Assembly: GCF_000310185.1 (NCBI RefSeq)
Contig: NZ_AMXD01000031.1
Span: 1 to 32,248 of the forward strand
Source: Thauera aminoaromatica S2
GTDB taxonomy: Bacteria; Pseudomonadota; Gammaproteobacteria; Burkholderiales; Rhodocyclaceae
Length of the DNA: 32,248 bases
Reading direction: 5' to 3'
Part shown: positions 1 to 7,269 of the stretch, piece after piece
Position numbering within the stretch: the first letter of the stretch is position 1
Layout: each line of letters starts with the position of its first letter
Position numbers and translations under genes: made by a program
The notes under the pieces: generated by a model
The model's database searches: none
Told to the model about the DNA's origin: nothing
What the model saw: the letters and a program-made list of their open reading frames with translations, nothing else

Positions 1-605
1 CCGGAGTGCTCGCGCTTGCGCTCGACTTGTCGCGCGCGGGCGAGATCGAACGGGCGCGCGACCGGCTGCTCGCCGCCTGGGGCGGCATCGATCTCGTGGT
101 CTTCAACGCCGGCACCTACCGCCCGTTGCGCGCCTGGGAGCTCACTGCGGAGGCCGTGCGCGAGACGCTGGAGACCAACCTCGTCGGCACCATGAGCGGC
201 ACCGCGGCAGTCCTGCCGACCCTGCTCGCGCAGGGTCACGGCGCCATCGCGCTGGTCGGCAGCGTCGCCGGCTACGGCGGACTGCCGAAGGCGCTCGTCT
301 ACGGCCCGTCCAAGGCGGCGCTGATCAACTTCGCCGAGGTCCTCCACCTCGACCTGTCGCCGCGCGGCATCGGCGTCTTCCTGATCGACCCCGGCTTCGT
401 CGCCACGCCGCTGACCGCGCAGAACGACTTCGCCATGCCCGCGCTGCAGACGCCCGAGCAGGCGGCCGCTGCGATCGTCGACGGCTTCGCGCGCGGCGAC
501 TTCGAGATCCACTTCCCGAAGCGCTTCACGCGCGCGCTCAAGCTCCTGCAGCTGCTGCCGCGGCCGCTGTATTTCGCGCTGATCCGCCGCGCAACTGGCC
601 TGTAG
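1..605 (+). CDS. Short-chain dehydrogenase/reductase (SDR), 5' end cut by the window
   Basis: The frame is open from the left edge, so the true start and the N-terminal TGxxxGIG cofactor loop lie outside the window; about 200 residues are visible. Counting the GTG at position 6 as residue 1, the NAG motif is at 34-36 and the catalytic triad is Ser86, Tyr99 and Lys103 (YGPSK), followed by a PGFVATP segment. This is the classical SDR pattern of an NAD(P)-dependent oxidoreductase. The substrate cannot be read from the sequence. An NTF2-like gene follows 11 nt after the stop, so the two are probably co-transcribed. In many proteobacteria such an SDR/NTF2 pair belongs to a membrane-lipid or oxidative-stress cluster, but the rest of such a cluster would be off the left edge, so that link is only inference. 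Confidence 0.9.
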   Translation, partial: GVLALALDLSRAGEIERARDRLLAAWGGIDLVVFNAGTYRPLRAWELTAEAVRETLETNLVGTMSGTAAVLPTLLAQGHGAIALVGSVAGYGGLPKALVYGPSKAALINFAEVLHLDLSPRGIGVFLIDPGFVATPLTAQNDFAMPALQTPEQAAAAIVDGFARGDFEIHFPKRFTRALKLLQLLPRPLYFALIRRATGL

Positions 606-616
606 GGCTTGCCGCC

Positions 617-1096
617 ATGACCGACCCGAAGCCTCCGGAGCACCTTCCATCGAGCGCCGCTTCGGCGGAACCCGTGCGGCAATCTCCCGCCCGGCGCCTG
701 GCGCGCTTCTACGAGACGCTCACTCCCGCCGCACTGCCTGGGCTCGACCAGCTCTACGCCCCCGACGCGCGCTTCAAGGACCCCTTCAACGAGGTCGCCG
801 GCACCGCCGCCATCGGCCGCATCTTCGCGCACATGTTCGCCACCGCCGAGGCGCCGCGCTTCGAGGTCACAGACTGCATCGAGCAGGGCGAGCAGGCGAT
901 GCTGGGCTGGGCGTTCCACTTCGCGCTGCGCGGACGGCCACTCGTGGTGCGCGGTGTCACGCATCTGCGCTTCGACGCCGACGGCCGCGTGGTGCTGCAC
1001 CGCGACTACTGGGATGCCGCCGAGGAGCTGTACGAGAAGCTGCCGCTGATCGGCGCCCCGCTGCGCTGGCTGCGGCGCAGGATGTCGGCGGGGTGA
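617..1096 (+). CDS. NTF2/SnoaL-like domain protein
   Basis: The 159-residue product has a 25-residue polar N-terminus and then one compact cone-shaped NTF2/SnoaL-type domain: an initial helix (ARRLARFYETL), a YAPDARFKDPF segment, an amphipathic helix near AIGRIFAHMF, and C-terminal strands with RGVTHLRFDADGRV and HRDYWD. Proteins of this fold are small polyketide cyclases, isomerases or ligand-binding proteins, and no specific catalytic set is evident here. The ATG at 617 lies 11 nt after the preceding SDR stop without a strong ribosome-binding site, which suggests translation coupled to the SDR. A REP-like cluster begins 30 nt after its stop. The family call is good; the function is unknown. 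Confidence 0.8.
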   Translation: MTDPKPPEHLPSSAASAEPVRQSPARRLARFYETLTPAALPGLDQLYAPDARFKDPFNEVAGTAAIGRIFAHMFATAEAPRFEVTDCIEQGEQAMLGWAFHFALRGRPLVVRGVTHLRFDADGRVVLHRDYWDAAEELYEKLPLIGAPLRWLRRRMSAG

Positions 1097-1125
1097 GGTG
1101 TGGGGGGAGGTGACGGGCGCACTGC

Positions 1126-1323
1126 GATCGCGACTTGCGTCGCTCCCACAGGGGCCTTCGGAAGGCGCGGCGGTTTTTCGTAGGAGCGACGCAAGTCGCG
1201 ATCCCCGCCGCGCGGGGAATCCGCGTCGGCGCGTGCTCCAGCGCTGCGATCGCGACTCGCGTCGCTCCCACAGGGGCCTTCGGACACGCGGCGGTTTCTC
1301 GTGGGAGCGACGCAAGTCGCGAT
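1126..1323. repeat. REP-like cluster 1: two inverted pairs
   Basis: There are four copies of a 23-24-bp REP-like palindrome at 1126-1149 (+), 1180-1203 (-), 1248-1271 (+) and 1301-1323 (-). Taking the strand that begins GTAG or GTGG as the sense strand, each copy reads head, GAGCGAC, a 4-nt loop (GCAA or GCGA), then GTCGC. Both plus/minus pairs enclose a similar linker of about 30 bp (AGGGGCCTTCGG, then GCGGCGGTTT), so the repeated unit is a doublet of about 75 bp. The cluster lies between the NTF2-like gene and the SCO gene. No coding frame in it looks real. Confidence 0.85.
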
Positions 1324-1399
1324 TCCCCGTTGCGGCGCGGGTTCCGGCGTGCTGACGAAGGGACTATCATCGACTCCTGATCCGCTTGCCCGTCCCCTC

Positions 1400-2005
1400 A
1401 TGCCCTCCAGCCTCTGCGCGCCGCTGCGCACCCTCCTCCTCGCCGTCATCGCGCCCCTTCTCCTGCTCGCCGGCTGCACGCCCGCCGAGCCGGTGTTCAA
1501 GAGCACCGACATCACCGGCACGAGCTATGGCAAGACGCTGCGCCTCACCGACCACAACGGCCGCGAGCGCACGCTCGCCGACTTCAAGGGCAAGGTGGTG
1601 ACGATCTTCTTCGGCTACACGCAATGCCCCGACGTCTGCCCCACCGCGCTGTCGGGCATGAGTACGGTGATGCAGGAGCTCGGCCCCGACGCCGAGCGCG
1701 TGCAGGTGCTCTTCGTGACCGTCGACCCCGAGCGCGACACGCCCGAGCTGCTCGCGCAGTACGTGCCGGTGTTCGATGCGCGCTTCCTCGGCCTCTACGG
1801 CACGCCCGAGAAGATCGCCGAGCTGGCGAAGGAATTCCGCGTGTTCTACCGCAAGAGCGGTGACCTCGCCGGCCACTACACCATCGACCACACCGCCGGC
1901 ACCTACGTCTTCGGCCCCGACGGCCGGCCGCGGCTGTACGTGAGGCACGCCGAGGACCCGCAGGTGGTCGTGGCGGACATCAAGGCCTTGCTGGCGGGGA
2001 AGTGA
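1400..2005 (+). CDS. SCO1/SenC family copper chaperone lipoprotein
   Basis: This 201-residue protein begins with a lipoprotein signal ending in LAGC (lipidated Cys26) and continues as a thioredoxin-fold SCO domain. The copper-binding set is complete: Cys76 and Cys80 in CPDVC, and His164 in DHTAGTY. SCO proteins deliver copper to, or reduce thiols of, the CuA site of cytochrome oxidase and related periplasmic copper enzymes. The product is expected on the periplasmic face of the inner membrane. The ATG at 1400 was chosen because it places the signal peptide at the N-terminus; a longer open frame reaches back into the REP cluster and would add about 30 unlikely residues. A strong terminator follows 20 nt after the stop. 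Confidence 0.93.
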   Translation: MPSSLCAPLRTLLLAVIAPLLLLAGCTPAEPVFKSTDITGTSYGKTLRLTDHNGRERTLADFKGKVVTIFFGYTQCPDVCPTALSGMSTVMQELGPDAERVQVLFVTVDPERDTPELLAQYVPVFDARFLGLYGTPEKIAELAKEFRVFYRKSGDLAGHYTIDHTAGTYVFGPDGRPRLYVRHAEDPQVVVADIKALLAGK

Positions 2006-2024
2006 GGGCGCGCGCGCCAAAGGA

Positions 2025-2049
2025 AAACGGCGGCCTCGGGCCGCCGTTT
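2025..2049. terminator. Bidirectional intrinsic terminator between the SCO gene and rpoH
   Basis: A perfect 11-bp stem (AAACGGCGGCC / GGCCGCCGTTT) encloses a 3-nt TCG loop. The A-rich and T-rich flanks let it act for both convergent genes, the SCO gene on + and rpoH on -. Confidence 0.85.
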
Positions 2050-2068
2050 CGCTGTCTGGGGCGGGTGG

Positions 2069-2920
<852 letters not shown>

Positions 2921-2945
2921 GGGCTGGGGTCCTCCTTGCGCATCA

Positions 2946-2975
2946 ATCTTAGCACTCGGGGCGTGAGAGTGCTAA
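2946..2975 (-). promoter_or_regulatory. CIRCE operator (HrcA site) overlapping a candidate rpoH promoter
   Basis: Positions 2949-2975 are TTAGCACTC, nine bases, then GAGTGCTAA, which is an exact match to the CIRCE consensus bound by HrcA. On the minus strand a candidate -35 (TTAGCA, 2970-2975) and -10 (TAAGAT, 2946-2951), 18 nt apart, overlap the two arms, so bound HrcA would cover the promoter. The CIRCE call is secure; the hexamers are weaker. Confidence 0.92.
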
Positions 2976-3005
2976 GGGGCGGCGGGAGTTCCGGAGTAGT
3001 CCTCG

Positions 3006-3425
3006 TCAGTCCTCGTCGGAGGACACCCAGTCCTCGACGCGCAAACCAGCAATGCGCCTGAACTCGCGCGTATTGTGGGTGACCACGGTGGCGTCTTCGG
3101 CCAGTGCATGGCAGGCGATCCACAGGTCGTTTGCGCCGATCGGTGTGCCGGCCTCCTTGAGGCGGGTGGCCTGTTCCGCGTAATGCCGGCAGATGGCTGG
3201 GTCGGCGGGATAGCGCACCGGTATCTGGCGCGCCAGGGAGTTCAGCCGCCGCAGCACCTCCGTCTTGCGGGTGCTGCGCTCGGCGCCCTTCAACAACTCT
3301 GCCCAGGTCACGAAAGACATGCACAGGGTGTCGCTATCAGGAAGTGCGTCGATGCGCTGCGCGATGCTGGGCGGCTGGTTCTTGATCAGGTAGATCAGGA
3401 TATTGGTGTCGAGCAGGTAGATCAC
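3006..3425 (-). CDS. vapC: VapC-type PIN-domain ribonuclease toxin
   Basis: This 139-residue PIN-domain protein has the acidic metal-binding set of VapC toxins: Asp6 in LLDTNILIYL, Glu43 in WAELLKGAE, Asp100 in ANDLWIACHA, and a C-terminal THNTREF. VapC enzymes are Mg-dependent endoribonucleases that commonly cleave tRNA or rRNA. The start is GTG at 3425, overlapping the antitoxin stop in a GTGA, which means translational coupling and an antitoxin-first order. The length is normal and no key residue is missing, so it is probably active. Its stop lies about 30 nt beyond the CIRCE element. Confidence 0.93.
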   Translation of the reverse strand: MIYLLDTNILIYLIKNQPPSIAQRIDALPDSDTLCMSFVTWAELLKGAERSTRKTEVLRRLNSLARQIPVRYPADPAICRHYAEQATRLKEAGTPIGANDLWIACHALAEDATVVTHNTREFRRIAGLRVEDWVSSDED

Positions 3426-3685
3426 AGCGCCTCGCGCTCCTGCACCGGCAGCGGCGCTTCCCGCTCGGCCTCGAGCGCGGCGACGAAGTCGTCGTCCACT
3501 TCGCCCAGCGCTTTCAGGGCCTGCATCAGCGCGGTGCCACGCTGTACCCGCAAGGGGTGGATCACCAGGTCGCCCGCGTCGTTGCGCGTGATGCTGACGC
3601 GGTCGGTGTCGAGGCGGAACTCTGCCGGGATGCGGACCGCCTGGCTGTTGCCGTTGTTGAAGACGCGGCTGGGCAGTGTTTCCAT
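3422..3685 (-). CDS. vapB: VapB antitoxin, AbrB/MazE-type DNA-binding fold
   Basis: This 87-residue protein has an N-terminal swapped-hairpin AbrB-type domain (VFNNGNSQAVRIPAEFRLD), typical of VapB. The C-terminal tail is acidic and helical (GEVDDDFVAALEAERE) and would wrap around the toxin. It neutralises the overlapping VapC and should autorepress the operon by binding an inverted repeat upstream. The ATG at 3685 has a GAGGTGA ribosome-binding site about 7 nt upstream. Confidence 0.92.
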   Translation of the reverse strand: METLPSRVFNNGNSQAVRIPAEFRLDTDRVSITRNDAGDLVIHPLRVQRGTALMQALKALGEVDDDFVAALEAEREAPLPVQEREAL

Positions 3686-3700
3686 GGCATCACCTCTTGT

Positions 3701-3747
3701 AAATACGCTGGCGTGTGTATTTTAGTGCTCGCGTAGCAACAGCGCAA
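3701..3747 (-). promoter_or_regulatory. Candidate vapBC promoter and operator
   Basis: On the minus strand, TTGCGC (3742-3747) and TAAAAT (3719-3724) are 17 nt apart and form a plausible sigma-70 promoter. An inverted repeat, AAATACGC, six bases, GTGTATTT (3701-3722, 7 of 8 positions paired), overlaps the -10 and the expected start site, as expected for VapB autoregulation. The span 3726-3826 between this operon and the next gene holds nothing else that I can see. Confidence 0.55.
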
Positions 3748-3826
3748 ACGTCCGTTGTTTGTTTCGAGTGGGCGGGCTATGCCTCGAACTCGTAAGCCGA
3801 CCGGTCTGCTGCGCTGCGCCCTTCAT

Positions 3827-4237
3827 TCAACGCATGAGGAACTCGGCTGGCGTCAGGATGGGAATGCCGTGCCAGGGATTCAGCACGAGCAGATCCTTGT
3901 CTCCGCTGATGATCGCCGCGGCTTCGCCTGCGAGCGCAACGTCCAGGAACTTGTCGTCGCGCGGATCGCGGCAGGCCGCCACCCTGCGGAGGATCGGCAC
4001 GATCTGCATGACGCCGCCGAGCAGACGGATGAACTCGCGCCGGTCTTCTCGAGATGCATACGGGTCGAACTGGGGCCGTGCAAGCACTTCGACGAGCTCG
4101 GCCAGGGTTTCTTCCGAACCGAGCAGGTTGCCGCGGGCGAGCGCCTGATCGACCGCCTGGGCGGCGGTGCTGCGCGGTGCCAGCAGGCGGCTGACGAGCA
4201 CGTTCGTGTCGACGACGAAGCGCAGGAATTCAGTCAT
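3827..4237 (-). CDS. PIN-domain toxin, COG1569-like
   Basis: This 136-residue PIN-domain protein has acidic residues in FVVDTNVLVSRLL near the N-terminus, in SEETLAELVEVL, and in CRDPRDDKFLDVALAGEA with SGDKDLLVL near the C-terminus. The DPRDDKFLD segment is typical of the COG1569 branch of putative toxin components, which differs from classical VapC. The ATG at 4237 overlaps the preceding antitoxin by 8 nt, so the pair is co-translated. It is predicted to be a metal-dependent RNase; its target is unknown. Confidence 0.87.
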   Translation of the reverse strand: MTEFLRFVVDTNVLVSRLLAPRSTAAQAVDQALARGNLLGSEETLAELVEVLARPQFDPYASREDRREFIRLLGGVMQIVPILRRVAACRDPRDDKFLDVALAGEAAAIISGDKDLLVLNPWHGIPILTPAEFLMR

Positions 4238-4478
4238 CGGCGAGCAATTCGGCGAGCTTGTCCTCGGTCAGTCCCGCCGCTGCGGCTTTTTCGCCGACTG
4301 CGTCGCAAAAGCGCTGGAACTCGGCGACGTTGAGTCGTGTGAGGCGCTCGTACTCCTTCATCGACAGAACGACCGCGACATCGCGCTTCTGGCGGCGGAT
4401 CACGACCGGTTCGTGTGCGGCCAGGTCGAGCACGCCGGCCAGCCCTTGCTTTGCTTCGGTGGCGGAGACAGTGCGCAT
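4230..4478 (-). CDS. Phd/YefM-type antitoxin
   Basis: This 82-residue protein has the Phd/YefM N-terminal DNA-binding fold: MRTVSATEAKQGLAGVLDLA, then EPVVIRRQKRDVAVVLSMKEYERL. The C-terminal half is helical and acidic (VGEKAAAAGLTEDKLAELL) for toxin binding. The ATG at 4478 was chosen because it follows an AAGGAG site and starts the conserved domain; the open frame extends much further upstream through the promoter without conserved sequence. It precedes and overlaps a PIN-domain toxin by 8 nt and is divergent from another TA pair. Confidence 0.88.
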   Translation of the reverse strand: MRTVSATEAKQGLAGVLDLAAHEPVVIRRQKRDVAVVLSMKEYERLTRLNVAEFQRFCDAVGEKAAAAGLTEDKLAELLADD

Positions 4479-4511
4479 GGTTGCCACTCCTTTTCGTTCT
4501 GGTGAGTTTGA

Positions 4512-4540
4512 ATTGTATGTTTTGTACAAAATGTGCGCAA
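4512..4540 (-). promoter_or_regulatory. Promoter with palindromic operator for the Phd-type/PIN pair
   Basis: On the minus strand, TTGCGC (4535-4540), a 17-nt spacer and TACAAT (4512-4517) form a good sigma-70 promoter. A perfect 12-bp palindrome, TTTTGTACAAAA (4520-4531), fills the spacer, an ideal place for an autorepressing antitoxin. Related half-sites with TTGTAT flank it at 4513-4518 and 4543-4548. Confidence 0.65.
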
Positions 4541-4559
4541 TTTTGTATTGAATGAACCC

Positions 4560-4603
4560 GGGCATGCAGCATGCCCCAAGGCCTTGTTGCATTCGCATGC
4601 AAC
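4560..4603. promoter_or_regulatory. Two GCATGC palindromes upstream of the second Phd-type antitoxin
   Basis: A palindrome GGGCATGC-A-GCATGCCC lies at 4560-4576, and a perfect inverted repeat GTTGCAT-TCGC-ATGCAAC at 4586-4603. Both share a GCATGC-like core and differ from the TTTTGTACAAAA operator nearby. They are candidate operators for the plus-strand TA pair. No convincing promoter hexamers were found for that pair. Confidence 0.45.
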
Positions 4604-4646
4604 CATGGTCATGATCATGGTCATCGATTATCCAGGGAGTACGACC

Positions 4647-4877
4647 ATGCAAACCATCCAGGCCTCCGAATTCAAGGCTCGCTGCCTCGCCCTGATGGAT
4701 CAGGTGGCGGCCTCGGGCGAGATCCTTGTCGTCACGAAGAACGGCAAGCCGGTTGCCGAGCTGCATCCTTATCAGGGCGCGCGTGCATCGTCGCCTTTTG
4801 GTCTGCACCCGGGCGTGCGCATCCTGGGCGACATCGTGTCGCCGGTCGCCGACCAGGACTGGGAGGCCTTGTCGTGA
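4647..4877 (+). CDS. Phd-type (type II) antitoxin
   Basis: This 76-residue protein opens with a Phd/YefM fold (MQTIQASEFKARCLALMDQV, then EILVVTKNGKPVAELHPY). The tail contains GVRILGDIVSPV and DQDWEAL, typical of antitoxins paired with COG3744-type PIN toxins. The ATG at 4647 is placed at the start of the conserved domain; the frame is open further upstream but that stretch contains the operator palindromes. The ribosome-binding site (GGGAGT) is weak. Its stop overlaps the toxin start (GTGA). Confidence 0.88.
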   Translation: MQTIQASEFKARCLALMDQVAASGEILVVTKNGKPVAELHPYQGARASSPFGLHPGVRILGDIVSPVADQDWEALS

Positions 4878-5275
4878 TCGTCCTCGATACGCATGTGCTC
4901 ATCTGGATGGATGCCGACGATGCCGCGATCGGCCCGCAGGCGCGTGCGCGCATCGAACAGGCCTGGCGCGCGGGCGAGGTCGCGGTGAGCGCGATCAGCT
5001 TCTGGGAATGCGCAATGCTTGCGGACAAGGGGCGCATCGTCCTGCCGCTTGCTGTTGAAGGCTGGCGGGCGGGCCTGCTGGGCGCGGGGCTGGTCGAGAT
5101 TGCGCTCGATGGACGCATCGTGCTGGCGGCGGCAGGGTTTGCGGATCTGAATCGCGACCCGGCAGACCGCTTCATCGCCGCTACCGCAGGCGTGCGCAAC
5201 GCGACACTGGTGACGGCCGACGAGAAGCTGTTGGCATGGAATACGGGCCTGCCGCGGCTCGATGCGCGGCGCTGA
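4874..5275 (+). CDS. PIN-domain toxin, COG3744-like
   Basis: This 133-residue PIN-domain protein begins with GTG at 4874, overlapping the antitoxin stop as GTGA. The N-terminal IVLDTHVLIWM carries the first catalytic Asp; SAISFWECAMLADKGRI carries the Glu; NRDPADRFIAATA and LVTADEKLL carry the C-terminal acidic residues. The LDTH..LIW signature assigns it to the COG3744 group of TA-associated PIN nucleases. It is full length with all acidic positions present. Confidence 0.9.
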   Translation: MIVLDTHVLIWMDADDAAIGPQARARIEQAWRAGEVAVSAISFWECAMLADKGRIVLPLAVEGWRAGLLGAGLVEIALDGRIVLAAAGFADLNRDPADRFIAATAGVRNATLVTADEKLLAWNTGLPRLDARR

Positions 5276-5340
5276 TCGGGCGTTCTGTTGCACGTCCGCA
5301 ACACCAAAGCCTGGAATGTCGCGTTTTAGCGCTTCCAGGC

Positions 5341-5369
5341 TTGCAAGGCGGGCGGCAGGTTTGCAGAAT
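5341..5369 (+). promoter_or_regulatory. Candidate porin promoter
   Basis: TTGCAA (5341-5346) and CAGAAT (5364-5369) are 17 nt apart, about 80 nt before the porin start. Each hexamer matches the consensus at 4 of 6 positions. An inverted repeat TGTTGC/GCAACA at 5286-5303, just after the PIN toxin stop, may end the preceding transcript but lacks a T-run. Confidence 0.45.
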
Positions 5370-5448
5370 CGCTCCAACTTCTCGCCAGAGAGGTGAGTAG
5401 GGCCAAGGCAGGTGCCAAGGTCTCAACTTCAAATTTGAGGAGAAACAC

Positions 5449-6588
5449 ATGCAAAAGAAACTGATCGCGCTGGCCATCGCCGGCCTCGTTTCGGCCCCGG
5501 CCTTCGCTCAGTCGAACGTGACCATCTACGGTGTGGCTGACGCTGGCCTGGCCGCCGGTTCGCACGGCGACACCGACTTCCGTGGTGTTCTGAGTGGCGT
5601 CCTGTCGGGCAGCCGCATCGGCTTCAAGGGCAGCGAAGACCTGGGCAACGGCCTGAAGGGCGTCTTCGTCCTGGAGCAGGGCTTCGACATCGGTAACGGC
5701 ATTGCTTCGCCGGCCGTTGGTTCCGCTTCCGGCGCGACTGCTGGCCCCGAGTATGGTTCGACGAACGACACGACCGACGGCGACTCCGTCTTCTCGCGCC
5801 AAGCCTATGTTGGCCTGAGCGGCGCCTTCGGCACCGTCAGCGTCGGCCGTCAGTACGCTCCGGGCTATTTCTTCAACTACGATGCCGTCCTGGGTGCCTT
5901 CATTTCGCCGCAGTCGATCCTGTCGAACAATGCCGGCATGACCATCACCCCGAACAGCGCCGCTCGCTGGGACAACTCGGTCGCTTACACCGGTTCGTTC
6001 TCGGGCCTGACCGTTCGCGGCATCTGGGCTGCTCGCGGCAACGAACTGACCCGTTCGGGCGCGGTGGCTCCGGCGGTTGCGGGCACTTCGCCCAGCTACG
6101 ACGACGCATACGGCCTGAGCGCGGACTACGCGAACGGCCCGCTGGCGGTTGGTGCGGTGTATCAACTGTCGAAGGGTAATAGCTTCACTGGCAATAGCAG
6201 CAAGCAGAAGGAATGGGGTGTCGGCGGTAGCTACGACCTCGGTATCGTGAAGCTGGCTGCTTCGTATCAAAACGCTGAGTCGCTGGCCAACACCAACAAC
6301 AACGATGCCGACCTGTGGCAAGTTGGTGTGATCGTTCCGGTTGGCGCCGCTGGCAACGTCCACCTCGCCTACGGCGAAGTCGACTACGACAACGCGAACA
6401 AGACTGGTGCCGAAAGCTACACCCTGGCCTATACCCACGCTGTGTCGAAGCGCACCACCGCGTACGCTGGCTGGAACCGCACCACGAACGACAGCAACGC
6501 CTCGAAGTTCGGCCTGGTCCCGACCGTGTCGACCAACACCGGCGACGACTCCGACATCTTCACCGTCGGCGTGCGTCACACCTTCTAA
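5449..6588 (+). CDS. Gram-negative general porin (betaproteobacterial OmpC-like)
   Basis: This 379-residue outer-membrane protein has a clear Sec signal peptide (MQKKLIALAIAGLVSAPAFA, cleaved before QSN). The mature start NVTIYGVADAGL and the segments SRIGFKGSEDLGNGLKGVF and SVGRQYAPGY are hallmarks of trimeric 16-stranded betaproteobacterial porins. It ends in VRHTF with the C-terminal Phe needed for BAM-mediated insertion. A GAGGAG site precedes the ATG and a strong terminator follows. Codon use has more T-ending codons (GCT, GGT, GTT) than its neighbours, consistent with very high expression. It is transcribed alone. Confidence 0.95.
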   Translation: MQKKLIALAIAGLVSAPAFAQSNVTIYGVADAGLAAGSHGDTDFRGVLSGVLSGSRIGFKGSEDLGNGLKGVFVLEQGFDIGNGIASPAVGSASGATAGPEYGSTNDTTDGDSVFSRQAYVGLSGAFGTVSVGRQYAPGYFFNYDAVLGAFISPQSILSNNAGMTITPNSAARWDNSVAYTGSFSGLTVRGIWAARGNELTRSGAVAPAVAGTSPSYDDAYGLSADYANGPLAVGAVYQLSKGNSFTGNSSKQKEWGVGGSYDLGIVKLAASYQNAESLANTNNNDADLWQVGVIVPVGAAGNVHLAYGEVDYDNANKTGAESYTLAYTHAVSKRTTAYAGWNRTTNDSNASKFGLVPTVSTNTGDDSDIFTVGVRHTF

Positions 6589-6616
6589 TCTGTCACCTCG
6601 ACAGGTTTGAAAGTAA

Positions 6617-6643
6617 AAACGGGAGCTTCGGCTCCCGTTTTTT
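6617..6643 (+). terminator. Intrinsic terminator of the porin gene
   Basis: A perfect 10-bp stem AAACGGGAGC/GCTCCCGTTT with a stable TTCG tetraloop is followed by a run of T, 28 nt after the porin stop. Confidence 0.92.
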
Positions 6644-6692
6644 CGTCTACGCCCACGAGATCAAGGGGGGCTCCAGGGTCGGAGGGGGCTCC

Positions 6693-6718
6693 AGGGTCAG
6701 GTCTTTCATTTGCTCATT
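6693..6718 (-). repeat. Orphan copy of the RAYT terminal repeat
   Basis: This 26-bp stretch is identical to 8023-8048, in the same orientation, and inverted relative to 9022-9047. On the minus strand it contains ATGAAAGACCTGACCC. No transposase gene lies beside it, so it appears to be a solo end or relic. Confidence 0.85.
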
Positions 6719-6821
6719 TCCCTCCCGTCGGTGGCTTCGTGATGGGAAATGGGGGATAGACCACGATTTCCCACTTTTGTGTCTCTTTCCCGCTGTGCTC
6801 GTAATCCGCCGGGGACGCGCG

Positions 6822-6889
6822 GGGCATTCCTTCTGCAGGCTGCGGAACTCGCTTCGCTCGGGCAGTCCTCGCCTGCGCCGGGAATGCCC
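6822..6889. repeat. Long hairpin repeat, copy 1
   Basis: A 68-nt imperfect palindrome has an outer stem GGGCATTCC/GGAATGCCC and an inner stem GCAGGC/GCCTGC. Its core (GCTGCGGAACTCGC, then CAGTCCTCGCCT) matches the reverse complement of the second hairpin at 7075-7146. Confidence 0.8.
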
Positions 6890-7074
6890 AACATCCCGGG
6901 CTACGGTGATTGTGGCGGCGCGGCCCTTGGCGTGCGACAGAATGCGTCGCCCCTTCTCCGCAGTCAGTTGAGTGCTGCAGGCCGGGGGCAGGAAGCATTT
7001 CGCGGTGCGCCTGCTTCGCCCCCATCGAGTTCCACTTTTCGGTCGTGATGCGCCCACGGTTCCCGGATGCGTGC

Positions 7075-7146
7075 GGGGTGTTCCTGGAGAGGCGAGGACT
7101 GTCCGAGCCCGCAGGGCGAGTTCCGCAGCCTCCGAAGGAACGCCCC
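7075..7146. repeat. Long hairpin repeat, copy 2 (inverted)
   Basis: A 72-nt imperfect palindrome has outer arms GGGGTGTTCCT/AGGAACGCCCC, an inner stem GAGGC/GCCTC and a GCCC/GGGC tip. It is homologous to copy 1 in inverted orientation, so the two flank about 185 bp as inverted repeats that are themselves palindromic. Confidence 0.8.
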
Positions 7147-7269
7147 GTGCGCATCCTTCCCCGATGTGCTCGAGCTGCGCGGGTTGATGGGCTCCCCGCG
7201 GTCCGAGCGCCTGGTGCGCAACGGAAGTCGGGGACAGGCCACGATTTCGCGTTTTACGCCGCCACCTTC

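Larger units (their letters stand above)
6650..7269. repeat. Gene-free mosaic of repeat fragments
   Basis: These 620 bases contain no convincing gene on either strand; the open frames are fragmentary and lack domains. The left part has GGGGGCTCCAGGGTC given twice in near-tandem, then one orphan copy of the RAYT terminal repeat (6693-6718). The segment near 6747-6768 (GACCACGATTTCC) returns near 7226-7248 as GGCCACGATTTCG, so the mosaic is bracketed by direct repeats. Two long hairpins lie inside at 6822-6889 and 7075-7146. The right edge coincides with the truncated end of yhaV. It looks like the remains of one or more transposon ends. Confidence 0.7.

Noticed and set aside
1324-1399. A promoter for the SCO gene (TATCAT near 1361).
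   Set aside because: The -10-like hexamer lacks a convincing -35, so it is not listed as a feature.
5326-6579. A 417-codon minus-strand open frame opposite the porin.
   Set aside because: It is an antisense shadow; the plus strand has a signal peptide, porin motifs, ribosome-binding site and terminator.
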